Origin: Streptomyces mayonensis
GTDB lineage: Bacteria; Actinomycetota; Actinomycetes; Streptomycetales; Streptomycetaceae
Assembly: GCF_018982965.1 (NCBI RefSeq)
Contig: NZ_JACBYP010000049.1
Coordinates: forward strand, 1-54,719
DNA length: 54,719 nucleotides
Direction: 5' to 3'
Both the position numbers and the translations under genes were made by a program. Below the pieces are notes generated by a model. The model ran no database searches. It was not told the origin of the DNA and worked only from the letters and a program-made list of their open reading frames with translations. This document shows, piece after piece, positions 28,855-37,302 of the stretch (positions within the stretch are counted from its first letter, which is position 1; every line of letters starts with the position of its first letter).

Positions 28855-28951
28855 TCAGGGGTTCTCTTGTAGAAGGGGTTCTCTTGTCAGGCGTTCTCGT
28901 CAGGCGTTCTCTGCAGGGGTTCTCTGCAGGGGTTCTCTGCAGAGGCTCTCC
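28855..28951 (-). repeat. Short tandem repeats between ACP and KAS III copy 1
   Basis: Variants of GGGGTTCTCTTGT and GGGGTTCTCTGCA recur about seven times at 12-17 base spacing across the gap. Read in the gene direction they give a purine-rich GAGAACCCC series just before the ribosome-binding site of the next gene. Confidence 0.85.
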
Positions 28952-28968
28952 TGTCGGGCGGCGCCGGC

Positions 28969-29283
28969 TCAGGCCGGGCGGGCGGGCTGCTCCCGCAGGG
29001 CCGACACGACGTGCCAGAGCGCGGCCGGCGTGGCGAAGGTGTCGGCCACCAGCTGGGAGTCGGGGATGGAGATGCCGTAGGCGTCCTCGACCCGGACCAG
29101 CACCTCGACCATGGCGAGCGAGTCGAGACCCGCCGCCTTGAGGCTGCTGTCGGGACGCAGGGCGCCCTTGGCGGCGAGCCGCGGGAGAGCTTCGTGCAGC
29201 AGGGCCTCGTAGGTCTCGTCCCAGGGGACGGCCGTCTCGTCGGCCGGGGTCACGGGCGTCGCCCGGACAGTCGCGTCGGTCAT
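28969..29283 (-). CDS. Acyl carrier protein
   Basis: A 104-residue free-standing carrier protein. The phosphopantetheine site is Ser55 in AGLDSLAMVEVL, with the usual four-helix pattern and acidic surface. Its ATG overlaps the decarboxylase stop (ATGA). It probably holds an amino acid loaded by the neighbouring AMP ligase, which is then decarboxylated on the carrier, by analogy with BtrI/BtrK in butirosin biosynthesis. It then serves the KAS III-like proteins. There is no large PKS or NRPS nearby to use it. Confidence 0.93.
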   Translation of the reverse strand: MTDATVRATPVTPADETAVPWDETYEALLHEALPRLAAKGALRPDSSLKAAGLDSLAMVEVLVRVEDAYGISIPDSQLVADTFATPAALWHVVSALREQPARPA

Positions 29284-30767
29284 GGCGTGGTGTCCTCCGT
29301 AGCGGGTTCGGTGCGGGACGTCAGGACGGCCGCGGTGTCACGGCGCAGCGCGAGGCGGGTCGCGGAGACGAGGTCGGGGCCGTCGACGAGGATTTCGGCG
29401 GGCGCCGGATGGCCGAGGAAGCCCAGCAGGCTCGCGGACAGCCCGTACGCGCCGACGTTGGGGAAGGCCAGCAGGTCCCCCGGGCGCACTCCGGGCAGTT
29501 CGGCGACTCGGGCGAGGATGTCGGCCGGAGTGCAGAGGGGGCCGGCGAGGGTGATCGTGGCGGGATCGCCCGGGCCGTCGGGGGTGTCGGGGCCGTCCCC
29601 GTATTGGTGCCCCGGGTGCTCGTCGGCGCAGGTGGCGAGCGGCTGCGCCTTCAGTGGCAGCAGCCGGCCCAGACCGGACAGGCCGCCCAGGTGGTTGATG
29701 CCGGAGTCGAGGACGGCGTACGTGCTGCCGCGGCTGTTCTTCACGTCGGTGACGGTGGTCACCAACAGGCCGCTGTCGCCGACCAGATGACGGCCGGACT
29801 CGAAGGCCACCACCGGCTCGCCGTCGCGCCAGCCCGGCAGATGCTCGTCGAGCACGCCGGCCAGGGCGGTGCGCAGCCCGCGGTAGACGGGCCGTTCGCC
29901 CGGGGTGGCGTACGGGGCGGCGAAGCCCCCGCCGAGGTCCAGCAGGTGGAGCGGGATGCCCAGCTCGTCCCGCAGCCGGGCGGCGGTGCGTACGCTCTGG
30001 GCGAGTTCGGCGCACAGGCCTTCCTCGTCACGGGCGTTGGTGAGCGGGAAGAAGTGCATGCCGACGATCCGGGTGCCCGGCGTCAGGAGCCGGGCCCGGT
30101 TCTCGGCGAGGTCGTCGAGGTCGAATCCGAACTGGGAGGGGGCGCCGGTCATCCGCAGCCCGGCCTGGCCCGGTGCGCCGGCGGCGTTGATCCGCAGCAC
30201 GCAGTCGGCGGTGACGCCGTGTTCCGCTGCGGCGGCACCGATCCGTTCCAGGTCGCCGAACGACTCGGCGGAGAAGGTGCGCATCCCCGCGGTGATCGCC
30301 TCGTCCAGCTCGGCGCGGACCTTGCCGGGGCCGGAGTACATCAGCTCCCCCGCCGGGTGGCCCGCCTCCAGGGCCGCGGCGAGTTCGCCGCGTGAGGTGA
30401 CCTCGGCGCGGGCACCGCCCCGGCGCAGTTCGGCGACCAGGCCGGGGTGGGGGTTTGCCTTGAGCGAGTAGTAGATGCGGCTGGGCTGGGGCAGGGCCGC
30501 GCGCAGGTCCTCCAGCGCGGTACGGACCCTGGCCAGGTCGTAGACGTAGAGGGGGCTGCCGTAGCGCTCGGCGAGACGGCGCAGGGCTGGGGCTTCGAAG
30601 GAGGCACCGAGGGGCCGTCCGGCGGTGTTCCCGTCGCCGGCCGTCGGTGCGTTCGGGGCGCCGGCCGTCGGTGCGTTCCGGGAGCCGGTCGTCGGTGCGT
30701 TCCGGGAGCCGGTCGTCGCCGTGTCCCGGGCGGCACCGGCCGTCGACGCGTTCCGGTCAGTGGCCAT
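29280..30767 (-). CDS. PLP-dependent type III decarboxylase (BtrK / exosortase-associated type)
   Basis: A 495-residue alanine-racemase-fold decarboxylase. The PLP lysine is Lys103 (YYSLKANPHPG). The glycine-rich phosphate loop appears in LHLLDLGGGFAAPY, and the second-subunit active-site cysteine is Cys412 (GPLCTPADIL). The family includes DAP and ornithine decarboxylases and carrier-bound-glutamate decarboxylases such as BtrK. Being coupled to an ACP and an AMP ligase favours a carrier-bound substrate. Residues 1-50 are a low-complexity Asn/Ala/Pro/Thr/Gly leader with repeats of RNAPTTGS, encoded by a 24-base repeat; a start closer to residue 50 cannot be excluded. It overlaps the ligase by 11 bases. 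Confidence 0.9.
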   Translation of the reverse strand: MATDRNASTAGAARDTATTGSRNAPTTGSRNAPTAGAPNAPTAGDGNTAGRPLGASFEAPALRRLAERYGSPLYVYDLARVRTALEDLRAALPQPSRIYYSLKANPHPGLVAELRRGGARAEVTSRGELAAALEAGHPAGELMYSGPGKVRAELDEAITAGMRTFSAESFGDLERIGAAAAEHGVTADCVLRINAAGAPGQAGLRMTGAPSQFGFDLDDLAENRARLLTPGTRIVGMHFFPLTNARDEEGLCAELAQSVRTAARLRDELGIPLHLLDLGGGFAAPYATPGERPVYRGLRTALAGVLDEHLPGWRDGEPVVAFESGRHLVGDSGLLVTTVTDVKNSRGSTYAVLDSGINHLGGLSGLGRLLPLKAQPLATCADEHPGHQYGDGPDTPDGPGDPATITLAGPLCTPADILARVAELPGVRPGDLLAFPNVGAYGLSASLLGFLGHPAPAEILVDGPDLVSATRLALRRDTAAVLTSRTEPATEDTTP

Positions 30768-32346
30768 CGGTGGCCTCCGTGATCCGCCTGCGCAGTTCCT
30801 TGCGGTCGGTCTTGCCGTTGGGCGTGAGCGGGAGGGCGTCCAGCACCCGGCACTCGTCGGGCACCTTGGCGGCCTCCAGCCGGTCGGCGAGGCGGGACAG
30901 CACGTGCTCGGCGGTCAGGCCGGCCCGCTCGCCGACGACGAAGAGGACCATGTCGCGGTCCTCCTCCGGCACGAGCAGCGCCGCCTCCCGTACGCCGTCG
31001 ATGTCCAGCACGGCCGCCTCGATCTCGACGGAGCTCATCCGCGAGCCGCGCCGCTTGAACAGGTCGTCCTTGCGGCCCTGGAAGTAGACGTGGCCGTCCT
31101 CGTCGAGCCGGCCGTAGTCGCCGGTGTGGAGCGTGACCGGGCCGCCGCCGTCCCGGGCGCGCCGGAAACGCAGCGCGGTCTGTTCCGGGGCGCGCCAGTA
31201 GCCGGCCATCACGTGCGGGCCGCGCACGCAGAGTTCGCCGGTGTGGCCGGGCGGCAGCGGGCGGCCGTCGTCGTCGAGCACGAGCACCTCGGTGCCGGGC
31301 AGTGCGGGTCCGACCGAGCCGGGGCGGGCCAGGTCGCCGTCCGGTTCCAGGACGGTGATCCGCTTGCACTCGGTGGTGCCGTACATCGGCGCCACCGCCG
31401 CCCCGGGGAAGGTCTCCCTGAGCGAGGCGATGAGCGGGGCGTTGAGGGCGGCGCCCGTGTTGGTGAAGAGCCGGACGCGGGTGGGCCGGGGGTCGCGGGA
31501 GGCCAGGCGGACCAGCAGTTCCCCGAGCGACGGTACGAGCGGGACGACCGTCGCCCCGTGGTCGCGGGCGAAGCCCAGCAGCCTCGCGTGGTCGGCGGGC
31601 CCCGACAGCAGCAGCTCGGCGCCGGCCAGCGCGGTGAGCATGATCTGGTAGAGGCCGTAGTCGAAGGAGAGCGGTACGGCGGTGAGCACGACGTCGTCCG
31701 CGCGGTAGTTCAGCCGCTGCTGGACGGCACGCGCGGCGAACGCGACGGGACCGTGCGGGCAGGCCACCGCCTTGGGCAGGCCCGTGCTGCCGGAGGTGTA
31801 GATGAGCAGGGCGAGCCGGTCGGCGGGGACCTCGCGCTCGGTACGGGCGACCGGGTCGGCCGGTCCGGACAGGTCCAGGCCGCCGACGGTGAGGACCGGG
31901 GTACCGGACGGCCACTCCAGGCCGTCGGCGCCGGTGCGTTCGGCGTCCTCCGCGACGATCAGGGAGGGGGTGGAGTCGTCGAGCACCGCCCGCAGGTGGA
32001 ACGCCTTCATCCCGGGGTTGATGGGAACGAGGACGGCGCCGCGCCGCCAGGTGCCGTACAGCAGGGCCGTGAACTCCCGGACGCTGCCGACTCGGGCCAG
32101 GACCCGGTCGCCGGGGCGGACGCCGTGGTCGGCCAGGGTGCGGGCGAAGGAGTCGGCGGCGGCGTCGAGTTCGGCGTAGGTCCAGGCGCCGTAGCGGTCC
32201 CGTACGGCGGGGGCGCCGGGGTGGGCGGCGGCGGCCGCGGTCAGGAGTACCTCGGCGACGTTGTCGACGCGGGGGGCGGTGTCGGTGCCGAGCGCGTTGT
32301 CGATCAGGGCCGTCACGGGGACGGCTCCCAGCAGGGTGGCGGTCAT
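30757..32346 (-). CDS. AMP-forming acyl/aminoacyl ligase
   Basis: A 529-residue ANL-superfamily adenylating enzyme. The P-loop-like motif is LIYTSGSTGLPKAV, followed by MYGTTECKR (A5), GELCVRGPHVMAGYW (A7), HTGDYG and the C-terminal catalytic Lys in PNGKTDRKEL. It would activate a carboxylate with ATP and load it on the ACP two genes downstream. Together with the PLP decarboxylase and ACP it resembles the ligase/decarboxylase/carrier set known from exosortase A-associated loci. The substrate is unknown. The ATG at 32346 overlaps the stop of the upstream KAS III gene. Confidence 0.92.
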   Translation of the reverse strand: MTATLLGAVPVTALIDNALGTDTAPRVDNVAEVLLTAAAAAHPGAPAVRDRYGAWTYAELDAAADSFARTLADHGVRPGDRVLARVGSVREFTALLYGTWRRGAVLVPINPGMKAFHLRAVLDDSTPSLIVAEDAERTGADGLEWPSGTPVLTVGGLDLSGPADPVARTEREVPADRLALLIYTSGSTGLPKAVACPHGPVAFAARAVQQRLNYRADDVVLTAVPLSFDYGLYQIMLTALAGAELLLSGPADHARLLGFARDHGATVVPLVPSLGELLVRLASRDPRPTRVRLFTNTGAALNAPLIASLRETFPGAAVAPMYGTTECKRITVLEPDGDLARPGSVGPALPGTEVLVLDDDGRPLPPGHTGELCVRGPHVMAGYWRAPEQTALRFRRARDGGGPVTLHTGDYGRLDEDGHVYFQGRKDDLFKRRGSRMSSVEIEAAVLDIDGVREAALLVPEEDRDMVLFVVGERAGLTAEHVLSRLADRLEAAKVPDECRVLDALPLTPNGKTDRKELRRRITEATDGH

Positions 32347-33404
32347 CGCCGTGCCTCCGGGGTCGGGTCGGCGGCCGGGGACGGCGCCCAGGCGGGCGTG
32401 CGGAGGATCTCCAGGACGGCGCAGCCGGCGGTGCCGGGGCCGGCGGAGAGCATCAGCACCCGGTCGCCGGGGTGCAGGGCGCCGTTCTCGGCGAGGTCGT
32501 TGAGGGCGGCGAACTGGTCGCCCGCCCCGAGGTGGCCGGTGCGCCGGCCGAACTCCCAGGTGGTGCGCTCCTCCGGAACGCCCAGTATCTGCTCGGCCTG
32601 CCACTGCATCTTGCTGCGGCCGCCCGTCGGGATGACGACCCGGGCGAGGTCCTCGCGCGTGGTCTCCGCGTCCGCCAGGGCGTCGTCGATGGCCCCGGTC
32701 ACCATGGCGACGAGCCGTCCGGCCGCCTCCCGCACGTTGCCCTGGGCGCGCAGGTAGTGGGCGAAGCGGGCGGCGTGGTCGTACGGCTCCTGGGTGGGCA
32801 GCGGGGTCGGTCCGGCGCCCCTGGCGAGGGCCTCCATACGGTTGTCGGCGCGTGTCGACGTCGCCAGCACCCGGGCGAATCCTCCCTCGTTGGACAGCAC
32901 CAGCGCGGTGCCGCCGTCGGCGTACACCAGGCCCTCCTCGGCCCGCCAGCGGTCGATCAGCGGCGGCGCGAAGCGGTCGGCGGTGGTGAGTACGGCGGCG
33001 GCGGGGGCGGATTCGGCGGTCAGGTGGCGGGCGGCGAGGTCCAGCGAGCCGATCGCCGCGCTGCACTCCTGCTTCACCTCGAACGCGGGCACGGCCCGGT
33101 GGACGGCGTGGTCGGCGACGTAGGACGCCACCGGCCACATGGTCTGGCCCTGGAACCAGACGTAGTTGTGCAGCAGCAGCCGCACGGTCTCCGGGTCGGT
33201 GCCGGACCGCTTGAGCGCGGTGGTGGCCGCCTGGACGGCCATGTCGGGCGGCGCGACGTCGTCGCCGGCCACCCGGACGGACAGCAGGCCGTCCGCCTCG
33301 TACTGCTCGGGGTCGTACTGACCCGCCTCTGCGGCGGCGCGGGCGGAGTGCGGTTCGGGGAGCCAAGCCCCCGTCCCCGCCACGTAGACGCTTTCCCAGC
33401 GCAT
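32343..33404 (-). CDS. KAS III-like acyltransferase (CerJ/DpsC type), copy 2
   Basis: A 353-residue paralogue of the KAS III-like protein at the other end of the module, with the same residue numbers for the key positions: Cys114 (KQECSAAIGS), His291 and Asp296 (TGHLGAGDQ). The shared N-terminus MRW(E)xVYVAGTG and the conserved GGRSxMxWQ show a duplication within this cluster type. The start at 33404 matches the paralogue and removes an Arg/Pro-rich upstream frame. It is first in the translationally coupled set KAS-ligase-decarboxylase-ACP. The two copies may form a heterodimer or act on different acyl groups. Confidence 0.88.
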   Translation of the reverse strand: MRWESVYVAGTGAWLPEPHSARAAAEAGQYDPEQYEADGLLSVRVAGDDVAPPDMAVQAATTALKRSGTDPETVRLLLHNYVWFQGQTMWPVASYVADHAVHRAVPAFEVKQECSAAIGSLDLAARHLTAESAPAAAVLTTADRFAPPLIDRWRAEEGLVYADGGTALVLSNEGGFARVLATSTRADNRMEALARGAGPTPLPTQEPYDHAARFAHYLRAQGNVREAAGRLVAMVTGAIDDALADAETTREDLARVVIPTGGRSKMQWQAEQILGVPEERTTWEFGRRTGHLGAGDQFAALNDLAENGALHPGDRVLMLSAGPGTAGCAVLEILRTPAWAPSPAADPTPEARR

Positions 33405-33693
33405 GGTTCTCCCATCGTCGGTTGGCTCGACTCCCGGACGGCGTCTTGCACCGGACACGCACGGACGGTCCGGGGTCCGCCCTGCGGGGATCGTCGGGGC
33501 TGGTGCTTTGGCGTGGCTAAAAGCGCTGGCACGAGGTGGGCGGACGGGAGGGCGGACGGACGGGAAGGTGGACGGACGGGAAGGTGGGCGGACGGCGGAG
33601 AGGCGGTGCGGGAACCCGGCAGGGCGCACGGGTGCGCCCCGGCCGCGTGGGCAGCCGGGGCGCGGGGCGGGCAGACGCGCGGGAGGGACGCCG
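33405..33693 (-). promoter_or_regulatory. Upstream region of the acyl-module operon
   Basis: This 289-base gap contains an AT-richer spot (GCTTTTAGCCACGCC on the minus strand, about 33507-33528), which is the best promoter candidate for the KAS III operon. A 16-base tandem repeat like GGTGGACGGACGGGAA (about 33535-33597) follows. No gene was recognised. Confidence 0.5.
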
Positions 33694-35082
33694 TCAGTCG
33701 GTGGACGTGGGGGTGGTTGAGGCGCGGGTGGCGGGTGCGGAGGCCGCGGCCGGCGCCGTCTCCGACCGCGGCGGGGCGGTCGCGGTGGCGCCGGTGGCGG
33801 GTGCGGGGACCGGAGCCGCGGGTTCCTTCGGCGCGGGCGCGGAGGCCGGAGACACGGGGGCCGGAGGCGCGGGATTCTTGGGGGCGGGAGCGGGGGCCGG
33901 AGGCGCCGGGGCGGCGAGGGAGCGGGCCGCGGGCAGGACGCACAGGACGAGGACCAGGGGTACGCACAGCGCGACCCGGAAGGAGATCCCGGCCCCGACG
34001 GCCCCGATCAGCGGCGGGCCGACCAGGAAGCCCACGTAGTTGAAGAGGTTGATACGGGCCACCGCGGTGTCCGCGGCACCCGGCAGGCGTTGTGCGCCGG
34101 CCGCGAAGACCTGCGGGAGGATCACCGACAGACCCGCGCCGAGCAGGGCGAAGCCGAGTACACCGGTCCAGGGTTCCGGGGCGGCGGCGACGGCGGCGCA
34201 GCCCGCCGCGGCCAGCAGCGCCCCCGTACGCACCACGGCGGGGGCGCCCCACCGCTCCACCCAGCCGTCGCCGAAGCCTCGGCCCAGCAGGGTGGCCGCC
34301 ATGTAGAGGGCGTACGGGACGGTGGCCATCGCCTCCGAGCTGTGCAGGGTGTCCTCGAGGAACTTCGCGCTCCAGTTGGTGGCGGTGGAGTCGGCGACGA
34401 CGGACACGGCCATCACCATGCAGAGCGGGAGCAGCGGCTTCCAGGGTGTGCCCCGGCCGGGGACGGGGCGTACGGCGGCGGTCCCGGCCGGTTCGCCGGG
34501 TACCGGGCCGCCCGCGTCGTATCCCCTGCTGAGGAACGGGCCTGCCGCCATCGCGGCGGGCAGCAGCAGCGCGACCGAGCCGGCGAACAGGGTGAGCAGG
34601 GAGAGGTCTGTGGTGGCCCCGGCCCAGGCGAGTACGGCGCCGAGGATGCCGCCGAGGCTCGCGGCCGCGTGGAAGCCGAGCATGATGCTGCGGCCGTAGC
34701 GGCGCTGGATTCCGACGCCGGTCATGTTGACGGTCGCCTCCATGGCGCCCACCAGCAGGCCGAAGAGCGTCAGGCAGAGCGCGAGTTGCCAGAGGGCGGT
34801 GCCGCCGCCGATCCCGACGAGGGTCAGGCAGATCACCGGCTGGAGGATCCGCACCAGGGCCGGGGCGGGCAGCCGGCGCACCAGCCGGGAGGCGGTGACG
34901 CTGCCGGCCCCGGCGAGGACCGGCACGGCGGCGAGGAACATCGGAAGCGCGGCGTCGCTCAGGGCGTACCGATCCTGGAGGGCCGGGATGCGGGTGACCA
35001 GCAGAGCGAAGGCCGCGCCGTGGACGAGAAAGATCAGCAGCAGTGCGGACCGGGCCTGTCGCAGCCGTGCCGGGATCTCCAT
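33694..35082 (-). CDS. MFS transporter with Pro/Ala-rich C-terminal tail
   Basis: A 462-residue protein with about 12 membrane segments, including LLLIFLVHGAAFALLVTRIP at the N-terminus and the loop QDRYALSDAALPMF typical of the YbjJ/fucose-permease-like MFS group. Residues after about 385 form a cytoplasmic Pro/Ala/Thr-rich tail of about 75 residues that is not part of the family fold. It diverges from a second MFS gene and probably exports a small hydrophilic compound or precursor. The substrate cannot be inferred. Confidence 0.9.
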   Translation of the reverse strand: MEIPARLRQARSALLLIFLVHGAAFALLVTRIPALQDRYALSDAALPMFLAAVPVLAGAGSVTASRLVRRLPAPALVRILQPVICLTLVGIGGGTALWQLALCLTLFGLLVGAMEATVNMTGVGIQRRYGRSIMLGFHAAASLGGILGAVLAWAGATTDLSLLTLFAGSVALLLPAAMAAGPFLSRGYDAGGPVPGEPAGTAAVRPVPGRGTPWKPLLPLCMVMAVSVVADSTATNWSAKFLEDTLHSSEAMATVPYALYMAATLLGRGFGDGWVERWGAPAVVRTGALLAAAGCAAVAAAPEPWTGVLGFALLGAGLSVILPQVFAAGAQRLPGAADTAVARINLFNYVGFLVGPPLIGAVGAGISFRVALCVPLVLVLCVLPAARSLAAPAPPAPAPAPKNPAPPAPVSPASAPAPKEPAAPVPAPATGATATAPPRSETAPAAASAPATRASTTPTSTD

Positions 35083-35372
35083 GGCACCCCCTTCGGTGGT
35101 TCGCCGCCGCTCACCCGAGGACGACGCTGGCGCGACCGTAGGAAGGGGGGCTGTAGCGCCGCTTGAGCGGTGGGCAGCGGGCGCGGGCGGACCGGCGGGT
35201 CGGCGGGGAGGTTCGGGCCGGCGGGGAGGTGCGGGCCGGGCGGCGGGCGCGCGGCCGCAAGTGTGCCTTCAGCGGGGCCCGGGACGGTGGGCGACGGCCG
35301 GTGTGCCGCCCCGCAGGCCGGGGCGGGCGGCGGCCGGCACACCCGCCCCGGACCGACGGAGGACCGCCCGCG
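35083..35372. other. Divergent region between the two MFS genes
   Basis: A 290-base gap with an 18-base direct repeat (GGCGGGGAGGTKCGGGCC, about 35202-35240). It should contain both MFS promoters. No operator was recognised with confidence. Confidence 0.45.
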
Positions 35373-37178
35373 ATGACGGAGGACCGACCCACCCCCAGCG
35401 CCGAGAGCGCGGATCCCCGCCGCTGGTGGATCCTCGCCGTGCTCTCCCTCGCCCTGTTCGCGATCGTGCTCAACAACGGGCTGCTCAACGTGGCGATCCC
35501 CGCGATGATGCGGGATCTGGACGCCGACATCGGCCGTATGCAGTTCATCGTGGACGGCTACGCGCTCGCCCTCGCCGGGGCACTGCTGACCGCCGGGACG
35601 CTCTCCGACCGGTACGGCCACAAGCGGGCCACGCTCGCCGGCACGGTGGTCTTCGGCGTGGGTTCGGTGGTCGGCATGAGCGCGGACGCCTCCGGCCAGC
35701 TGGTCGCGGCACGCGTGCTGATGGGACTCGGCGCGGCCTTCATCATGCCCGGGACGCTGGCCGTACTCGTCCACGTCTTCCCGCCGGACGAGCGGGCCAG
35801 GGCGATCGGCATCTGGAGTGGTTCCTCGGCCCTGGGGGTCGCGGCCGGTCCGGTCGTCGGCGGGGCGCTGGTCGGGCACTTCTGGTGGGGCTCGATCTTC
35901 CTGGTGAACCTGGTGCCGGTGGCTGTGGTACTGGTCGCCGGTGGCCTGCTGCTGCCGGAGTCCCGCGACCGGTCGCCGCGCCGGCCCGACCCGGTCGGCG
36001 CGCTGCTCGGTACGGCCGCGATGGTGGGACTGGTCTACGGGGCGATCCAGGCCGCGAAGCACGGCTGGACCGCCCCCGGGCCGGTCGCCGGGTTCGCCGT
36101 CGCCGCCGTCGGGGGCGTCTGCTTCGTCCTGTGGGAGCGCGGGCACTCCCATCCGATGGTGGACTTCGCCCTGTTGCGCCGGGCGCCTTTCATCGGGGCG
36201 AGCGTGAGCATCCTGCTGCTGATGTTCGGCCTGGCCGGAACGCTGTTCGTCCTCACCCAGCGGCTTCAGTTCGGCCTCGGCTACGGGGCGTTGAAGGCCG
36301 GGCTCGCGGTGATGCCGGTGGCGATCGCGGTACTGGTGGGGACGCTGCTGTGCCCGGCGGTGGTGCGCAGGGTCGGGCCGGGCGGGAGCGTGGCGACCGG
36401 TCTCGCGGTCGGGGCTGCGGGCATCCTGGTGCTGGGCCGGGCCGGCGAGGGCTATCCCCCGGTGCTCGGCGGGCTGCTGCTGGCGGGCGTCGGCTTCGGT
36501 CTGGCGATGGGGCCGACGACGGATGTGGTGATGTCGCTCGTGCCGCCGGAGCGTTCGGGTGCGACGGGGTCGCTCGACATGACGATGCAGGAGTTCGGCA
36601 ACGCGCTCGGAGTGGCCGTGGTCGGCAGCGTCCTCGCCGCCGGCTACCACCGGGAGATGTCCGGTACGGGGCTGCCCGCGCCGGCCGCGCGCACGCTGGA
36701 GAGCGCCCTGGAGCTGGCCGACCGCACCGGCGGTGCGGCGGGGCAAACCATCGCGGCGACGGCGAGGTCGGGCTTCGGCCAGGCGGCAGGTACGGGCCTG
36801 GTCATGGCCTCGGCGGTGGTGGCGGCGGGCGCCGTCCTGGCCGCCGTCCTCATCCCCGGCCGCAAGGGCCTGCCGGCCGCGACACCTACGACTGCGGCGC
36901 CCGGGTCCACGGCGCCGGAGGCGGTGCCGGTATCGGAGACGGAGGCGAAGGCAGAGGCGAAGGCGAAGGCGAAGGCGAAGACGGAGACGGAGACGGAGAC
37001 GGAGACGGGGGCCGGCACGGAGACGGAGGCGGGCACGGAGACGGAGGCGGGCACGGAGACGGAGGCGGGCACGGAGGCGAAGGTGTCGGCCGAGCCCGCC
37101 GTGTCCGCGGGGCCCGTCGAGCCGGCCGCACCGAAGCAGATCCCCGTCGGCACCGGCCCGCCGGGCACCGGGGCGTAG
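35373..37178 (+). CDS. DHA2-type MFS drug exporter with repetitive tail
   Basis: A 601-residue, 14-segment EmrB/QacA-type exporter. It shows the N-terminal SLALFAIVLNNGLLNVAIP, the motif A loop GTLSDRYGHKRA, and motif C in GSSALGVAAGPVVGGALV, which marks antiporters. Such pumps commonly export the antibiotic of their own cluster. After about residue 510 the C-terminus becomes a low-complexity Ala/Lys then Thr/Glu repeat encoded by 6- and 18-base tandem repeats. The ATG at 35373 follows GGAGG and removes an Arg/Gly-rich upstream frame. Confidence 0.92.
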   Translation: MTEDRPTPSAESADPRRWWILAVLSLALFAIVLNNGLLNVAIPAMMRDLDADIGRMQFIVDGYALALAGALLTAGTLSDRYGHKRATLAGTVVFGVGSVVGMSADASGQLVAARVLMGLGAAFIMPGTLAVLVHVFPPDERARAIGIWSGSSALGVAAGPVVGGALVGHFWWGSIFLVNLVPVAVVLVAGGLLLPESRDRSPRRPDPVGALLGTAAMVGLVYGAIQAAKHGWTAPGPVAGFAVAAVGGVCFVLWERGHSHPMVDFALLRRAPFIGASVSILLLMFGLAGTLFVLTQRLQFGLGYGALKAGLAVMPVAIAVLVGTLLCPAVVRRVGPGGSVATGLAVGAAGILVLGRAGEGYPPVLGGLLLAGVGFGLAMGPTTDVVMSLVPPERSGATGSLDMTMQEFGNALGVAVVGSVLAAGYHREMSGTGLPAPAARTLESALELADRTGGAAGQTIAATARSGFGQAAGTGLVMASAVVAAGAVLAAVLIPGRKGLPAATPTTAAPGSTAPEAVPVSETEAKAEAKAKAKAKTETETETETGAGTETEAGTETEAGTETEAGTEAKVSAEPAVSAGPVEPAAPKQIPVGTGPPGTGA

Positions 37179-37302
37179 CCCGCACCCTCCGGGCCCTCTC
37201 GCCGGGCCCTCTCGCCGGACCCGCCCGCCGAGTCCTTCGCCCGCCGAGCCCGTACCCGGCCGTCGGGTGTGCCGCGGGTGCTCCGTGCCGCTCCCTCTCC
37301 TG

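Noticed and set aside
27793..33404. The KAS III homologues as FabH-type fatty acid initiation enzymes.
   Set aside because: The FabH His and Asn motifs are absent and a CerJ-like His-x4-Asp pair is present. The neighbours are not fatty-acid synthase genes.
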